Positions 18,517-30,153 of a stretch of 50,460 nucleotides of DNA are shown in pieces. The notes under the pieces are model-generated. The model made no database searches. It saw only the letters and a program-made list of their open reading frames with translations, and was not told the origin of the DNA. A program made the position numbers and the translations under genes. The DNA comes from Verrucomicrobiota bacterium. Its GTDB lineage: Bacteria; Verrucomicrobiota; Verrucomicrobiia; Limisphaerales; JACRJZ01. The stretch is taken from NCBI GenBank assembly GCA_016219875.1, contig JACRJZ010000120.1, positions 1-50,460 of the forward strand. Direction: 5' to 3'. Position 1 is the stretch's first letter. The number at the start of each line of letters is the position of its first letter.

Positions 18517-19482
18517 ATGAACTCAACTCCGCACCTGTTCCGAACGCTGCTCGTTGCGGCGTTGGCACTGTCTCTCTTCACCCCCGCGGGCCGGTCGGCT
18601 GACGCGGCGTCCGCCACTCCCGGTGGATGGGACTCGGCCAAGGGCAAGCGCCTCCTGTATTTCACCAAGTCCTCCGGCTTCGAGCACAGCGTGGTCAAGC
18701 GCCCGGCCAAGGACCAGTTGAGCCACTCCGAGACCATTCTCACAGAACTGGGCCGCAAGCACGGCTTCGAGGTCACCTGCACCAAAGACGGCAGCGTGTT
18801 CACGCCGGAGAACCTCGCGAAGTACGACGTATTCGTGTTCTACACCAGCGGCATCCTGACAGAGCCGGGCACGGACAAGACACCGCCGATGACCGCCGCA
18901 GGGAAAGCGGCCCTGCTCGACGCCATCAAGCGGGGCAAGGGCTTCGTCGGCGTCCACGCCGCCAACGACAGTTTCCACGTCCAGCCTGATCCGGCAGACA
19001 AGTCCGCGCGCTACGTCGCTTACGGGGACAAGGTCGATCCTTACATCGCCATGCTGGGCGGCGAGTTCATCAAGCACGGCCCGCAACAAGTCGCCACCAA
19101 CCGCGTCGTGGACGGGAAGTTCCCCGGCTGTGAAGGCTTGAAGGACAGCTTCGCAGCGATGGACGAATGGTACACGTTCAAAGACTTCGCCAAGGACTTG
19201 CACGTGATCCTGGTGCAGGAAACCAAAGGCATGAAGGGTGTCGATTACCAACGCGCACCGTTTCCGGCGACCTGGGCGCGGCAGCACGGGCAGGGGCGCG
19301 TGTTCTACACCTCGATGGGGCATCGCGAAGACGTGTGGACGCACCCACGGTTCCAGGCGGTCCTCTTGGGCGGCCTCGGCTGGGCGGGGGGCAACGTGGA
19401 AGCCGACGTGACGCCGAACCTCGAAACCGCCACGCCCGGCCACCGCGAGATTCAGCCGAAGGAAACGCCCAAGAAGCCGTAG
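18517..19482 (+). CDS. Secreted ThuA-like domain protein
   Basis: 321 aa with an N-terminal signal peptide (MNSTPHLFRTLLVAALALSL...AGRSADA). The rest matches the ThuA family, a glutamine-amidotransferase-like flavodoxin-type fold linked to sugar metabolism: KRLLYFTKSSGFEHS, a YDVFVFYTSG strand, GKGFVGVHAANDSFH, MLGGEFIKHGPQ, DEWYTFKDF, PATWARQHGQGRVFYTSMGH and VLLGGLGWAGG near the end. Length is normal for the family. In Verrucomicrobiota and Planctomycetota such proteins are common in sugar-use loci, but their reaction is not settled. The next gene follows after about 60 bp and may be co-transcribed. Confidence 0.92.
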   Translation: MNSTPHLFRTLLVAALALSLFTPAGRSADAASATPGGWDSAKGKRLLYFTKSSGFEHSVVKRPAKDQLSHSETILTELGRKHGFEVTCTKDGSVFTPENLAKYDVFVFYTSGILTEPGTDKTPPMTAAGKAALLDAIKRGKGFVGVHAANDSFHVQPDPADKSARYVAYGDKVDPYIAMLGGEFIKHGPQQVATNRVVDGKFPGCEGLKDSFAAMDEWYTFKDFAKDLHVILVQETKGMKGVDYQRAPFPATWARQHGQGRVFYTSMGHREDVWTHPRFQAVLLGGLGWAGGNVEADVTPNLETATPGHREIQPKETPKKP

Positions 19483-19542
19483 CGGCATTTGAATCCCTCG
19501 AACGCTGGACTATCTTGGGGCGCAAACCTGAAAGGCACAGCA

Positions 19543-19737
19543 ATGAAAACCACCGAGAAAAAAGTCGTTCCCCAGCCTGAGACTTTCACGCCGGGGGTCA
19601 CCAAAGGCATGGTCCGCCAGCACGCGTTCAGCCTCTATCACGACAAGCTCAACCGCGGGCTGACGCTCGAGGATTGGGTCCTGGCCGAGAAGGACCTCGT
19701 CGCCACCCTCGAGGCGGAGGAAGTGCCGATGCGGTAG
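19543..19737 (+). CDS. Small DUF2934-like protein
   Basis: 64 aa from the ATG at 19543, preceded by AAAGG seven bases upstream; the frame can be extended to 19489 but that part is not convincing. The core MVRQHAFSLYHDKLNRG followed by LTLEDWVLAEKDL matches the DUF2934 pattern (I/V-R-x-x-A-x-x-L-Y...L-x-x-W-x-x-A-E). These are short cytoplasmic proteins of unknown role, widespread in Acidobacteria, Verrucomicrobia and related groups. It sits just after the ThuA-like gene on the same strand. Confidence 0.75.
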   Translation: MKTTEKKVVPQPETFTPGVTKGMVRQHAFSLYHDKLNRGLTLEDWVLAEKDLVATLEAEEVPMR

Positions 19738-19810
19738 CGGCCACGCCGGGTGACAGCTCAGTGCCGAACGCGAGGACGAGTCTCGCGGAAGGGAGGGGAA
19801 GCCGCGTCCG

Positions 19811-21040
19811 CTACCGGGGCTTCCTCACCGCCACCAGCGCGTTGGCAATGACCCGCTCTTCTCCCTCGCTCGGACTATTGCGGATTTCCCCTTTGCACCA
19901 CAGCGTGGCGGAACCGCCGCCGTCAAGGTTCATCACGTCCTGGCAGCCCAGCCTCCGCATGTAGGCGCTCAATTCGTCGAGGGTCATACCGCGGGACAAG
20001 CCTTTCTGGCGTCCATCCACGAGCACGAAGTAGAAGTAGTCGCGGTTCCAGCCCACGGCGGTGCGCGGATGCCGCTCCGTCATGGAACTGAATTCGTAGG
20101 GGGCCGTGCTGTTGGTGCCGAGCGTGCCGAGCGGCGCGTCCGGCAGTTTCACTTTCTTGCCGTGGCTGGCCAGGATCGGCCCGCCGCCGATGGCTGTCCG
20201 AACGCCGGTCAAGTCCGGCACGGTGTTCAAGGACAGCGTCACCACGGAACCGCTCTCCACGGCCGGCAACTTGGCCGCCAGTTTCCCGCCGACGGACAGC
20301 ACCATGATGTCCGGCGTGATCAGCGTGTCGCCGAACGGGCAGACCTCGCGCACTCGCGCCGTCACCACGTCGCCCACGTGCAGGGGGAACCACGGGCTGT
20401 CGCCTTCCCGCTCCAACACCAGCTCCAGGCCGTTGCTTGTGCCCGTGGAAGCCGCGCCCAGGCCCGGCGTGTAGAGCACCGCGTTGGTGGGAGGCCGCGC
20501 CTCGTTCAATCCGATCTTCGTCTTCGACCCGTCCGGCCAAGTCACGCAGAAGGCCGACGCGACATTGGTGACACGAGGCTGCCCAGAGGCATCGAACCAC
20601 AGCGCCACCCCGCCGGACGGGGCGCTGATCAACTCGCCATCGACAATCTGCACGCCGCGCGGGTCGCCGGGGTAGGGCTTGCCTTTGTACTGATAGTAAT
20701 CGCCGTTCACCGCCACGAGTGGCGTGCCGAGGTCCGGCCGCAGGGCTTCGATCTGCTCGCTGATCCGCGTCAGGCCAAGTGTGGTGCCGTTGGCGTGCGT
20801 GCTGTGGAATTCCAGATCACTCCGCTGGCGGTCCAGGCGGACGACTTGGATGAACAGCGGCTGGCCCGTCAGGCGCGAGTTGGTGTAGCCCAACCCCGGT
20901 GCGATCTCCGCGAATTCATGGGGCGGCTTGGGCGCGCAGGAAGTCAGAAGCACCGCGAGGGCGAGGCCGCCGAACCAGACGGCACACCACACGCGGCCGC
21001 GGTTTCGGTCATGGCTCTTCTGGACCTTCGGATGAGGCAT
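19811..21040 (-). CDS. Lipoprotein with phosphodiester glycosidase (NAGPA/DUF2233) domain
   Basis: 409 aa from the ATG at 21040. The N-terminus has a basic region, a hydrophobic stretch (AVWFGGLALAV) and a lipobox LLTSC with Cys35, so it is probably a lipidated envelope protein. The body matches the NAGPA family of phosphodiester glycosidases: LVAVNGDYYQYKGKPYPGDP, GVQIVDGELIS, TAIGGGPILASHG, ERHPRTAVGWNRDYFYFVLV, DGRQKGLSRGMTLDELS and the hallmark DVMNLDGGGSATLW. Family members hydrolyse sugar-phosphodiester links, for example GlcNAc-1-phosphodiester. The gene follows the decarboxylase on the same strand after a 203-bp gap that holds a palindromic repeat. Confidence 0.92.
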   Translation of the reverse strand: MPHPKVQKSHDRNRGRVWCAVWFGGLALAVLLTSCAPKPPHEFAEIAPGLGYTNSRLTGQPLFIQVVRLDRQRSDLEFHSTHANGTTLGLTRISEQIEALRPDLGTPLVAVNGDYYQYKGKPYPGDPRGVQIVDGELISAPSGGVALWFDASGQPRVTNVASAFCVTWPDGSKTKIGLNEARPPTNAVLYTPGLGAASTGTSNGLELVLEREGDSPWFPLHVGDVVTARVREVCPFGDTLITPDIMVLSVGGKLAAKLPAVESGSVVTLSLNTVPDLTGVRTAIGGGPILASHGKKVKLPDAPLGTLGTNSTAPYEFSSMTERHPRTAVGWNRDYFYFVLVDGRQKGLSRGMTLDELSAYMRRLGCQDVMNLDGGGSATLWCKGEIRNSPSEGEERVIANALVAVRKPR

Positions 21041-21052
21041 TTTCAAAACTCG

Positions 21053-21146
21053 GTAGCAGCCAACGTGAGGAGGCTCTTTCTTGATTTCAGATTTCAGATT
21101 TCAGATTTCGGATTCAAAGAGTGAGCCTCCTCACGTCGGCTGCTAC
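21053..21146. repeat. Palindromic repeat element, family A, copy 2 (94 bp) with heptamer loop
   Basis: Left arm 21053-21076 and right arm 21123-21146, the latter CTCCTCACGTCGGCTGCTAC at its end. Unlike copies 1 and 4, the spacer holds a tandem 7-bp repeat (GATTTCA three times, then GATTTCG; 21083-21110). Flanks TTTCAAAAC and GGTTTTGAAAG extend the inverted symmetry. It lies between the start of the NAGPA gene and the stop of the decarboxylase gene. Confidence 0.85.
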
Positions 21147-21243
21147 GGTTTTGAAAGAGGCTCAGATTTGCTTCGGATTCCAGGTTCGTCACTCCTGGTC
21201 GTTGGGCCATGCCAGCGCGGAAAGGGAGAAAGGCCGGCCCCGT

Positions 21244-22377
21244 TCATTCGTTCACGTGCATCACCTTCGCCGGCGGAAAGCCGTTGAAGTAAGTGGAGGA
21301 AGCGTTGCTGTAGGCGCCGATGTTCGGCGAATAGACCACATCGTCGATTTCCAGATCGGGGAGTTCCTCGGATTGCGAGATCGTGTCCAGGCCGTCGCAG
21401 GTCTGGCCGAACACGGCGCAGATTTCGGTTTTACCCTTCTTGAACGCCTTCAGGTGGTATTGGCAATGGTCGAAGATGATGCCGGAGAACGTGTGATAGA
21501 CGCTGTCGTCGATGTAGTAACAGGTCTTCCCGTCGCGCACCGCCTTGCCGATGATCTTGGCCAGCGCGGTCGCGGCGGTGGCCACCAGGAACCGCCCCGG
21601 CTCCGCCAGGATTTGGATGTCGCGCGGGAACAGCCGGTCGATCTCCGCATTGATCCGGCGGGCCAGTTCAGGGAACGGCGGGACGTGCTTGTCGTAGGCC
21701 GCCGGGAAACCGCCGCCGATGTCGAGAATCTTGATTTCGTGGCCGCGCTCCTTGGACTCCTTCATCACCGCCGCCGCCACGTTGAGCGCCTGCACAAAGT
21801 TCATGAAGTTCGTGCATTGACTGCCGACGTGGAAACTGAGGCCCTCGACGACCAGCCCGATCTTGAACGCCGCCAGCACGAGGTCCACCGCCTCGCCGGG
21901 GTCGCAGCCAAACTTCGAGGACAACTCGCACTGCGAGCCGGTGTTGGCCACGCGCAAGCGCAGCACCACGCCGGCATGGGGCGCGAACTGCTTGATCTTC
22001 TTCAACTCGGCCAGGTTGTCGTAGGTGACGAGCGGCTTGTATTGGTCGAGCGCCTGGAGCGTCTCCTTGGGTTTGGTCGGGTTGGCGTAGATGATTTTGT
22101 CCCAGATGAAGTCCTGCTGCTCCTTGGGCGGAAGGTGCCGGATGTTCTCATAGACCAGCATGAACTCCGGCAACGACGCCACGTCGAAGCTCGCACCCGC
22201 CTGGTAGAGCGTGCGCACGATCTCCGGCGCGGGGTTGGCCTTCACGGCGTAGTAGGCCTGGACCTTCGGGAGATGCCGGCGGAACCCGGCGTAGTTCTGG
22301 CGGAGGATGTCGTGGTCGATCACCACCACGGGGGTGCCGTGGCGCCGGGCGATGGCCTGAAGTTGCGTCTGGGTCAT
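21244..22377 (-). CDS. PLP-dependent ornithine/lysine decarboxylase (fold type III)
   Basis: 377 aa. A cytoplasmic alanine-racemase-fold decarboxylase that makes putrescine or cadaverine. Visible motifs: YYAVKANP with the PLP lysine K46, FDVASLPEF, KFGCDP, SFHVGSQ (183-187), DIGGGFPA (221-225), AEPGRFLVA (259-262), and the catalytic-cysteine segment GQTCDGLD with C327 and D328 contributed across the dimer. The C-terminus PNIGAYSNASSTYFNGF is typical of the short bacterial ornithine/lysine group. Substrate preference cannot be read by eye. It lies 97 bp downstream of metH and near mtnP, which fits a polyamine and methylthioadenosine context. Confidence 0.93.
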   Translation of the reverse strand: MTQTQLQAIARRHGTPVVVIDHDILRQNYAGFRRHLPKVQAYYAVKANPAPEIVRTLYQAGASFDVASLPEFMLVYENIRHLPPKEQQDFIWDKIIYANPTKPKETLQALDQYKPLVTYDNLAELKKIKQFAPHAGVVLRLRVANTGSQCELSSKFGCDPGEAVDLVLAAFKIGLVVEGLSFHVGSQCTNFMNFVQALNVAAAVMKESKERGHEIKILDIGGGFPAAYDKHVPPFPELARRINAEIDRLFPRDIQILAEPGRFLVATAATALAKIIGKAVRDGKTCYYIDDSVYHTFSGIIFDHCQYHLKAFKKGKTEICAVFGQTCDGLDTISQSEELPDLEIDDVVYSPNIGAYSNASSTYFNGFPPAKVMHVNE

Positions 22378-22474
22378 GCGAGGTGCGTTTGCGATTTGCG
22401 ACTGCCGCGGCTTTAGGCGGTTTCGCGCGGCGGCTCAAGCCAAAACTCGGCCGCGAAACCGGACGCGCGGCGGC

Positions 22475-26254
<3,780 letters not shown>

Positions 26255-26405
26255 CTTTAGATTCAAGACGGCAGTAAGATGCCGGAAGCCAGTTCAAAAT
26301 CAAGGCATCTTGATTCGACGATATGAAGCAATCAAGCCGCGCTCCCCGATGAGCGGCTTGGAACAGGACTGGCCCCTGGTTCTCCTTCGCCCCCGCGAAT
26401 CGGTC

Positions 26406-27008
26406 TTACCGTCCGTTCGCCGGGAAGTGGCGGCCCACGATCGCCTGAGTTTCGGCCAGCCAACTCCGCCGTTGCTCGAGCGTGCTCGTGACGACGATGC
26501 GGAACATGACGCGATGAAACACCGGCACGCCGCACAATCCGAAGATGCAGTTCCGCCAGAGCAATTCCAGCGGATCGCCAAAGACATGGTTCTCCCGTTC
26601 GGCCGACGTGTCCGAGGTGTTGAACACCAGCGCCGCCCTGGCTCTGAGCAGGCCAATGGGGACGCCTTCGCCGCCGTCGCCGTCGCGGAACTCGTAGGCC
26701 ACGCCCGCCCGCACCACGCGGTCCACCCAGCCTTTCAGGATGGCCGGTGGCTGGCCCCACCAGTTCGGATGCACAATAACGATGCCGTCCGCCGCCGCGA
26801 TTTCGCGGCAATGCTGTTCGACCAGCGGCGGGAGCGGCGCGCCTCTGCGGCCTTCTCCCGCCGGCAACAGCGGATCGAACCGCTCGGCATACAGATCGTG
26901 AAAGGCCACTTGGTGTCCGCAGTCCCGCAAGGTCGTCGCCGCCGATTGAGCCAGGGCGTGGTTCAGACTGCGCTCGTCGGGGTGGGCGAGAATGACGGAG
27001 ACGTTCAT
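26406..27008 (-). CDS. NAD(P)H-dependent flavin oxidoreductase (flavodoxin-like fold)
   Basis: 200 aa. Begins MNVSVILAHPDERSLNHAL, the phosphate-binding strand-loop of the KefF/MdaB/NQO1 family, in which NADPH reduces quinones or similar acceptors through FMN or FAD. Further family motifs: VAFHDLYAERFDP, ADGIVIVHPNWWGQPPAILK with the W-G-x-P-A loop, GWVDRVVRAGVAYEF and ALVFNTSDTS. No signal peptide; cytoplasmic. It starts 6 bp after mtnP and is probably translated from the same message. The physiological substrate is not evident. Confidence 0.9.
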   Translation of the reverse strand: MNVSVILAHPDERSLNHALAQSAATTLRDCGHQVAFHDLYAERFDPLLPAGEGRRGAPLPPLVEQHCREIAAADGIVIVHPNWWGQPPAILKGWVDRVVRAGVAYEFRDGDGGEGVPIGLLRARAALVFNTSDTSAERENHVFGDPLELLWRNCIFGLCGVPVFHRVMFRIVVTSTLEQRRSWLAETQAIVGRHFPANGR

Positions 27009-27014
27009 GGCGGT

Positions 27015-27884
27015 TCAGGCGGCGAGATACTTCTTCAGCAACGGCGCAAGGTCGCGTTTCGTCTTCGCCGGCCAGAGTTTCTTGTCGGTGAGGAAGGCGG
27101 TCTGGAGCGCGGCATGACAAGGCCAGTCCGGTTCAGCGGGGATTTGCGGGACCGTCATCGACACGATGCGCTTGGCCATGTCCGCGTTGCGGTGCAGACA
27201 CTCGATGACCCGTTCGACCGTGACGTGATCTTCGTCTTCCTTCCAGCAATCGTAGTCTGTGACCAGGGCCAACGTGGCGTAGGCGATCTCGGCTTCGCGG
27301 GCGCACTTGGCTTCGCCGAGATTGGTCATGCCGATGACGTCGTAGCCGGCGCGGTGGTTGGTGAGGGATTCGGCGCGGGTGCTGAAGGCGGGGCCTTCCA
27401 TGTTCACGTAAGCGCCGCCGTCGTGGGCGCGCGCGCCGGCTCGCCGGGCGCCAGCCAATAGCAGCCGCCGAAGCTCCTCGCAGATGGGTTGCGCGAAGGC
27501 GACGTGTGCCACGATGCCGCGGCCAAAAAACGTGTGCTCAAGCGACTTCTTGGTGCGGTCCACGAACTGGTCCACCAGCACGACGTCGCAGGGCCGGTAG
27601 CGCGCCTGGAGCGAGCCGACGGCGCTGGCGCTGATGATCCAGGCGACGCCGAGCTTCTTCATGGCCCAGAGGTTGGCCCGATGGTTCAGTTCGCTGGGCA
27701 GGAGGCGGTGGCCGCGCCCGTGCCGGGGCAGGAAGACGACTGCGCGCCCGGCCAATTCGCCGGTGAGCAACTGGTCCGAGGGCGGGCCGAACGGCGTCTT
27801 CACCGTGACCCATTTCTGTTGGGTGAAGCCGTCGATCTGGTAAAGGCCGGTGCCGCCGATGATGCCGATGCGATGCGTTGTCAT
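27015..27884 (-). CDS. mtnP: S-methyl-5'-thioadenosine phosphorylase
   Basis: 289 aa. Phosphorolysis of methylthioadenosine, the by-product of spermidine synthesis, to adenine and methylthioribose-1-phosphate. Motifs in order: GIIGGTGLYQIDGF, FLPRHGRGHRLLPSELNHRA (phosphate site and base), ISASAVGSLQ, LVDQFVDRT, GAYVNMEGPAFSTRAES (sugar/base pocket), and GMTNLGEAKCAREAEIAYA then TDYDCW with the purine-binding aspartate. Length is normal. It precedes the oxidoreductase by 6 bp and lies in the same run as metH and the ornithine/lysine decarboxylase, consistent with methionine and polyamine recycling. It could accept other purine nucleosides, but the TDYDCW segment favours methylthioadenosine. 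Confidence 0.94.
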   Translation of the reverse strand: MTTHRIGIIGGTGLYQIDGFTQQKWVTVKTPFGPPSDQLLTGELAGRAVVFLPRHGRGHRLLPSELNHRANLWAMKKLGVAWIISASAVGSLQARYRPCDVVLVDQFVDRTKKSLEHTFFGRGIVAHVAFAQPICEELRRLLLAGARRAGARAHDGGAYVNMEGPAFSTRAESLTNHRAGYDVIGMTNLGEAKCAREAEIAYATLALVTDYDCWKEDEDHVTVERVIECLHRNADMAKRIVSMTVPQIPAEPDWPCHAALQTAFLTDKKLWPAKTKRDLAPLLKKYLAA

Positions 27885-28143
27885 AAAACTTCTGCCGTTC
27901 CCCGCTGCGGGGCAGGGCGATGGTTCGGGAGACGAGGGCGAATTTCAAACAGGAAATCGCGAAGCCCCAGCCCGCCGTGCCCAGTCTTCCAGTCGCTTGA
28001 CAGGCGAGCGAGTCGATGCAAAAAACTCCGCGTTCGTTGGCTTCCCTTCGGCCTGGGCCGAAGATTCCCGCGAAGCCGAACAGGGGGCCGGGAGGCCCCC
28101 TTCCTTTTTTCCTCGAACCGGCATCGGCCTTTCTGATCGCGGA

Positions 28144-28695
28144 TCAGTCGGAGGAAAGCCTGGTCAGCTTTTCGTCAGAGGCCAGCGCCTTCAGGAGGCC
28201 TGCGACGCTTTGGTGCTGGCCGGGCAGGACCAAGTCCGGCGCGATTTCGCCCAGCGGCTGCAGCACAAAACGCCGCCGGTGCGCGCGCGGATGCGGCAAG
28301 GTCAGTTCGGCGGACGCCCGGACGACCGGGCCGAAAGCGATCAGGTCCAAGTCCAAAGGACGCGGTTCATTCGCGACCCGTTTGGGCCGGCGGCCGAATT
28401 CCTTTTCCAGCGCCTGGAGTTTCAGCAGCAAGGTTTCGGGTGTTTCCTCGGCGCGTGGCGCCAAGCCCACGACCGCGTTCACAAACGGCGGTGAGCCAGG
28501 AGGACAACCAACCGGGGTGCTTCGCCAGAGGGCGGACTCCAGCAGCGGAGAATCCGTCAAGGCCCTCAGGCGCGTGATGGCCCGTCGGATGATCGACGGA
28601 GAGTCACCCAGGTTCGAGCCGAGGGCGATGAGCACCAATGCGGAATGGGGAATGGGGAATGCGGAATCCGGCTTGGCGCGTCTTGCTTCTTTCAT
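28144..28695 (-). CDS. folK: 2-amino-4-hydroxy-6-hydroxymethyldihydropteridine pyrophosphokinase
   Basis: About 183 aa from the ATG at 28695, which has GGAG six bases upstream; a GTG at 28635 immediately ahead of the conserved domain is an alternative. Adds pyrophosphate to the pterin in folate synthesis. Conserved blocks: LIALGSNLGDS, SPLLESALWRSTPVG, PPFVNAVVGL, ALEKEFGRRP, ANEPRPLDLDLIAFG (the catalytic R-x-x-D-L-D-L-D signature) and LPHPRAHRRRFVLQPLGEIA. The first ~20 residues (KEARRAKPDSAFPIPHSA) are encoded by a GGAATG-type repeat and are not part of the usual protein. It starts 29 bp after dapB and is the last gene of the dap run. Confidence 0.92.
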   Translation of the reverse strand: MKEARRAKPDSAFPIPHSALVLIALGSNLGDSPSIIRRAITRLRALTDSPLLESALWRSTPVGCPPGSPPFVNAVVGLAPRAEETPETLLLKLQALEKEFGRRPKRVANEPRPLDLDLIAFGPVVRASAELTLPHPRAHRRRFVLQPLGEIAPDLVLPGQHQSVAGLLKALASDEKLTRLSSD

Positions 28696-28726
28696 TCCGC
28701 ACTCCGCGATCCGCTTTCCGCATTTC
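28635..28726. repeat. Imperfect inverted repeat rich in AATGCGGAATGGGG
   Basis: Left arm about 28635-28670 (AATGCGGAATGGGGAATGGG...) and right arm about 28693-28726 (CATTCCGCACTCCGCGATCC...). It covers the dapB stop and the folK 5' end and appears to supply the non-homologous N-terminus of FolK. Confidence 0.6.
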
Positions 28727-29459
28727 ACTTCAGCCCCAGCACGTCCTGCATGTCGTACCGGCCGGGCTTTTGGCGCACCACCCACCGCGCCGCGCGCAGG
28801 GCGCCGTTGGCGAACGTCTCGCGGCTGGAGGCCCGGTGCGTCAGTTCCACGCGCTCGCCGTCCGTGGCGAAGATGACGGTGTGATCGCCCACCACGTCGC
28901 CGCCGCGCAGAGCGTGAAGGCCGATCTCGGTCGGCGTGCGCGCGCCCACGAGGCCCTGGCGGCCATGCCGCGCGACTTCCTTAAGCTGGACTTGGCGGAC
29001 GCCGGCCAGGATTTCCGCGAGTGAAACCGCGGTGCCGCTGGGCGCGTCTTGTTTGCGGCGGTGATGCATCTCGACGATTTCGAGATCGAAGCCCGGCCCC
29101 AGAATCTCCGCGGCCTTGCGCGTGAGCCAAAAGAGCGTGTTCACGCCGGTGGAGTAATTGGAGGCCCAGACCATTGGGATTTGAGATTTGAAATTTGAGA
29201 TTTGAGATTTCTCCGGCTCGGTGTGGCCGGTGGTGCCGATGACGAGTGCCTTCTGGTGCTGCGCGCACAGCTCGGCAAAGCCCAGCGTGGCGTGGTGCAG
29301 GCTGAAGTCCACGACGGCGTCGCAGTCGGCGATGAACCGGCTGATGTCATCGCCCTGATCGACCGCGCCGACGACTTGGATTTCAGGGATGCGCGCCGCG
29401 CAGGCCAGGAGCATCTGGCCCATGCGGCCTTTGGAACCGGTGATGATGAGTTTGGTCAT
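28725..29459 (-). CDS. dapB: 4-hydroxy-tetrahydrodipicolinate reductase
   Basis: 244 aa from the ATG at 29459, where MTKLIITGSKGRMGQML begins the Rossmann nucleotide-binding motif. Reduces the DapA product in lysine and diaminopimelate synthesis. Other motifs: DAVVDFSLHHATL, VIGTTGHT (75-80), ASNYSTGVN, EMHHRRKQDAPSGTA (130-144; active-site histidines and lysine) and FATDGERVELTHRASSRETFA. Residues 84-94 (KSQISNFKSQI) come from a 7-bp tandem repeat. The spacing between GTTG and the ASNYSTG loop equals that of E. coli DapB as I recall it, so the repeat seems to replace the native helix rather than add to it. Lies between a small unknown gene and folK. Confidence 0.94.
   Translation of the reverse strand: MTKLIITGSKGRMGQMLLACAARIPEIQVVGAVDQGDDISRFIADCDAVVDFSLHHATLGFAELCAQHQKALVIGTTGHTEPEKSQISNFKSQIPMVWASNYSTGVNTLFWLTRKAAEILGPGFDLEIVEMHHRRKQDAPSGTAVSLAEILAGVRQVQLKEVARHGRQGLVGARTPTEIGLHALRGGDVVGDHTVIFATDGERVELTHRASSRETFANGALRAARWVVRQKPGRYDMQDVLGLK
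29179..29206. repeat. Tandem heptamer (ATTTGAG/A x4) inside dapB
   Basis: Units ATTTGAG, ATTTGAA, ATTTGAG, ATTTGAG. On the coding strand it reads KSQISNFKSQI. Same unit as in metH at 22986-23013. Confidence 0.9.
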
Positions 29460-29466
29460 GGCTGGC

Positions 29467-29724
29467 TCAAGGAGCATTCTTTCTCAGATAAATTCTGCAG
29501 TGGGTCTTGATTCGGCAATAGAACGTGGTGAACGAAACCTCCGGATGCTCTGCCCGAACGCGTTCCTCAAAGAGCTTCGTCACCAAGTTGTCGAAGTCTG
29601 ATTCCGCTTCCTTGGTGGCGGTGGCACGCGGATCGAAGGCAAACTCGAACCGGTCGAACAGCGCCGCCAGTTGAGCTATTTCATCTCGGGAAACAAGCCC
29701 TTCGGGAGTTCCGTCTTCTGACAT
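29467..29724 (-). CDS. Unknown 85-aa protein in the dap run
   Basis: Starts at the ATG at 29724 with GGAGGA six bases upstream, a strong site. The sequence is acidic at the start (MSEDGTPEGLVSRDEIAQLA) and then reads LFDRFEFAFDPR, ESDFDNLVTKLFEERV and SFTTFYCRIKTHCRIYLRKN. No signal peptide or membrane segment, and I recognise no family. Its 5' end overlaps the preceding gene by 49 bp, and its stop lies 7 bp before the dapB start, so translational coupling with both neighbours is likely. Confidence 0.75.
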   Translation of the reverse strand: MSEDGTPEGLVSRDEIAQLAALFDRFEFAFDPRATATKEAESDFDNLVTKLFEERVRAEHPEVSFTTFYCRIKTHCRIYLRKNAP

Positions 29725-30104
29725 GCGATCTCCTCCAGCACGCCCCGGTGCCGCTTGTCGCAGGCGAGCTTGTAGTCCAGTGCCAAGTCGTACAACTCCG
29801 GCGCCGCCCCGTGAGGGTGCTTCTCTTTCAAGCGTGCCAGGCTTTGCAGCGCGGCCTGGCAGAACAGGCCCATGCGGCTCCAGATTTCAGCCACTTCCTG
29901 CAGATCGTCCGCCTTGCGGGCCAGCGTGGCGGCGACGCCGTAGTTCTGCACCAGGATGCCCTCCAAGATTCTGACCTGGCGGGAAAACGCCGCGGCGGCG
30001 TCAGGTTGGTCCGGCTTGGTCTCCAAGGCGCCGAGCCGTTCCATTTCGCCAATCTGCGGCTGGCCGGCGCCGAGGAGTTCATCGAAACCCAAACACGCTT
30101 TCAT
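29676..30104 (-). CDS. Unknown 142-aa helical protein in the dap run
   Basis: 142 aa from the ATG at 30104 (MKACLGFDELLGAG); a longer frame starts at 30143 but is less convincing. It looks all-helical and cytoplasmic: SRQVRILEGILVQNYG, ATLARKADDLQEVAEIWSRM, GLFCQAALQSLARLKEKH and LALDYKLACDKRHRGVLEEI. No family recognised. It begins about 50 bp after dapA and its 3' end overlaps the next small gene by 49 bp. Both sit between dapA and dapB, which usually lie closer together, so the pair may be an insertion in the run. Confidence 0.7.
   Translation of the reverse strand: MKACLGFDELLGAGQPQIGEMERLGALETKPDQPDAAAAFSRQVRILEGILVQNYGVAATLARKADDLQEVAEIWSRMGLFCQAALQSLARLKEKHPHGAAPELYDLALDYKLACDKRHRGVLEEIACQKTELPKGLFPEMK
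29731..29736 (-). promoter_or_regulatory. Shine-Dalgarno inside the upstream gene, for the 85-aa protein
   Basis: GGAGGA on the minus strand, six bases from the ATG at 29724 and within the coding sequence of the overlapping 142-aa gene. It supports real translation of the 85-aa frame. Confidence 0.7.
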
Positions 30105-30153
30105 AACGGTAACGACCTTATGCGCCGGAGCCAGGGGTCGCAAGGTTCGTTTC

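Noticed and set aside
26255..26405. Possible cobalamin or SAM riboswitch ahead of metH
   Set aside because: No B12-box-like or SAM-box-like conserved elements seen in the 151 bp upstream on the minus strand.
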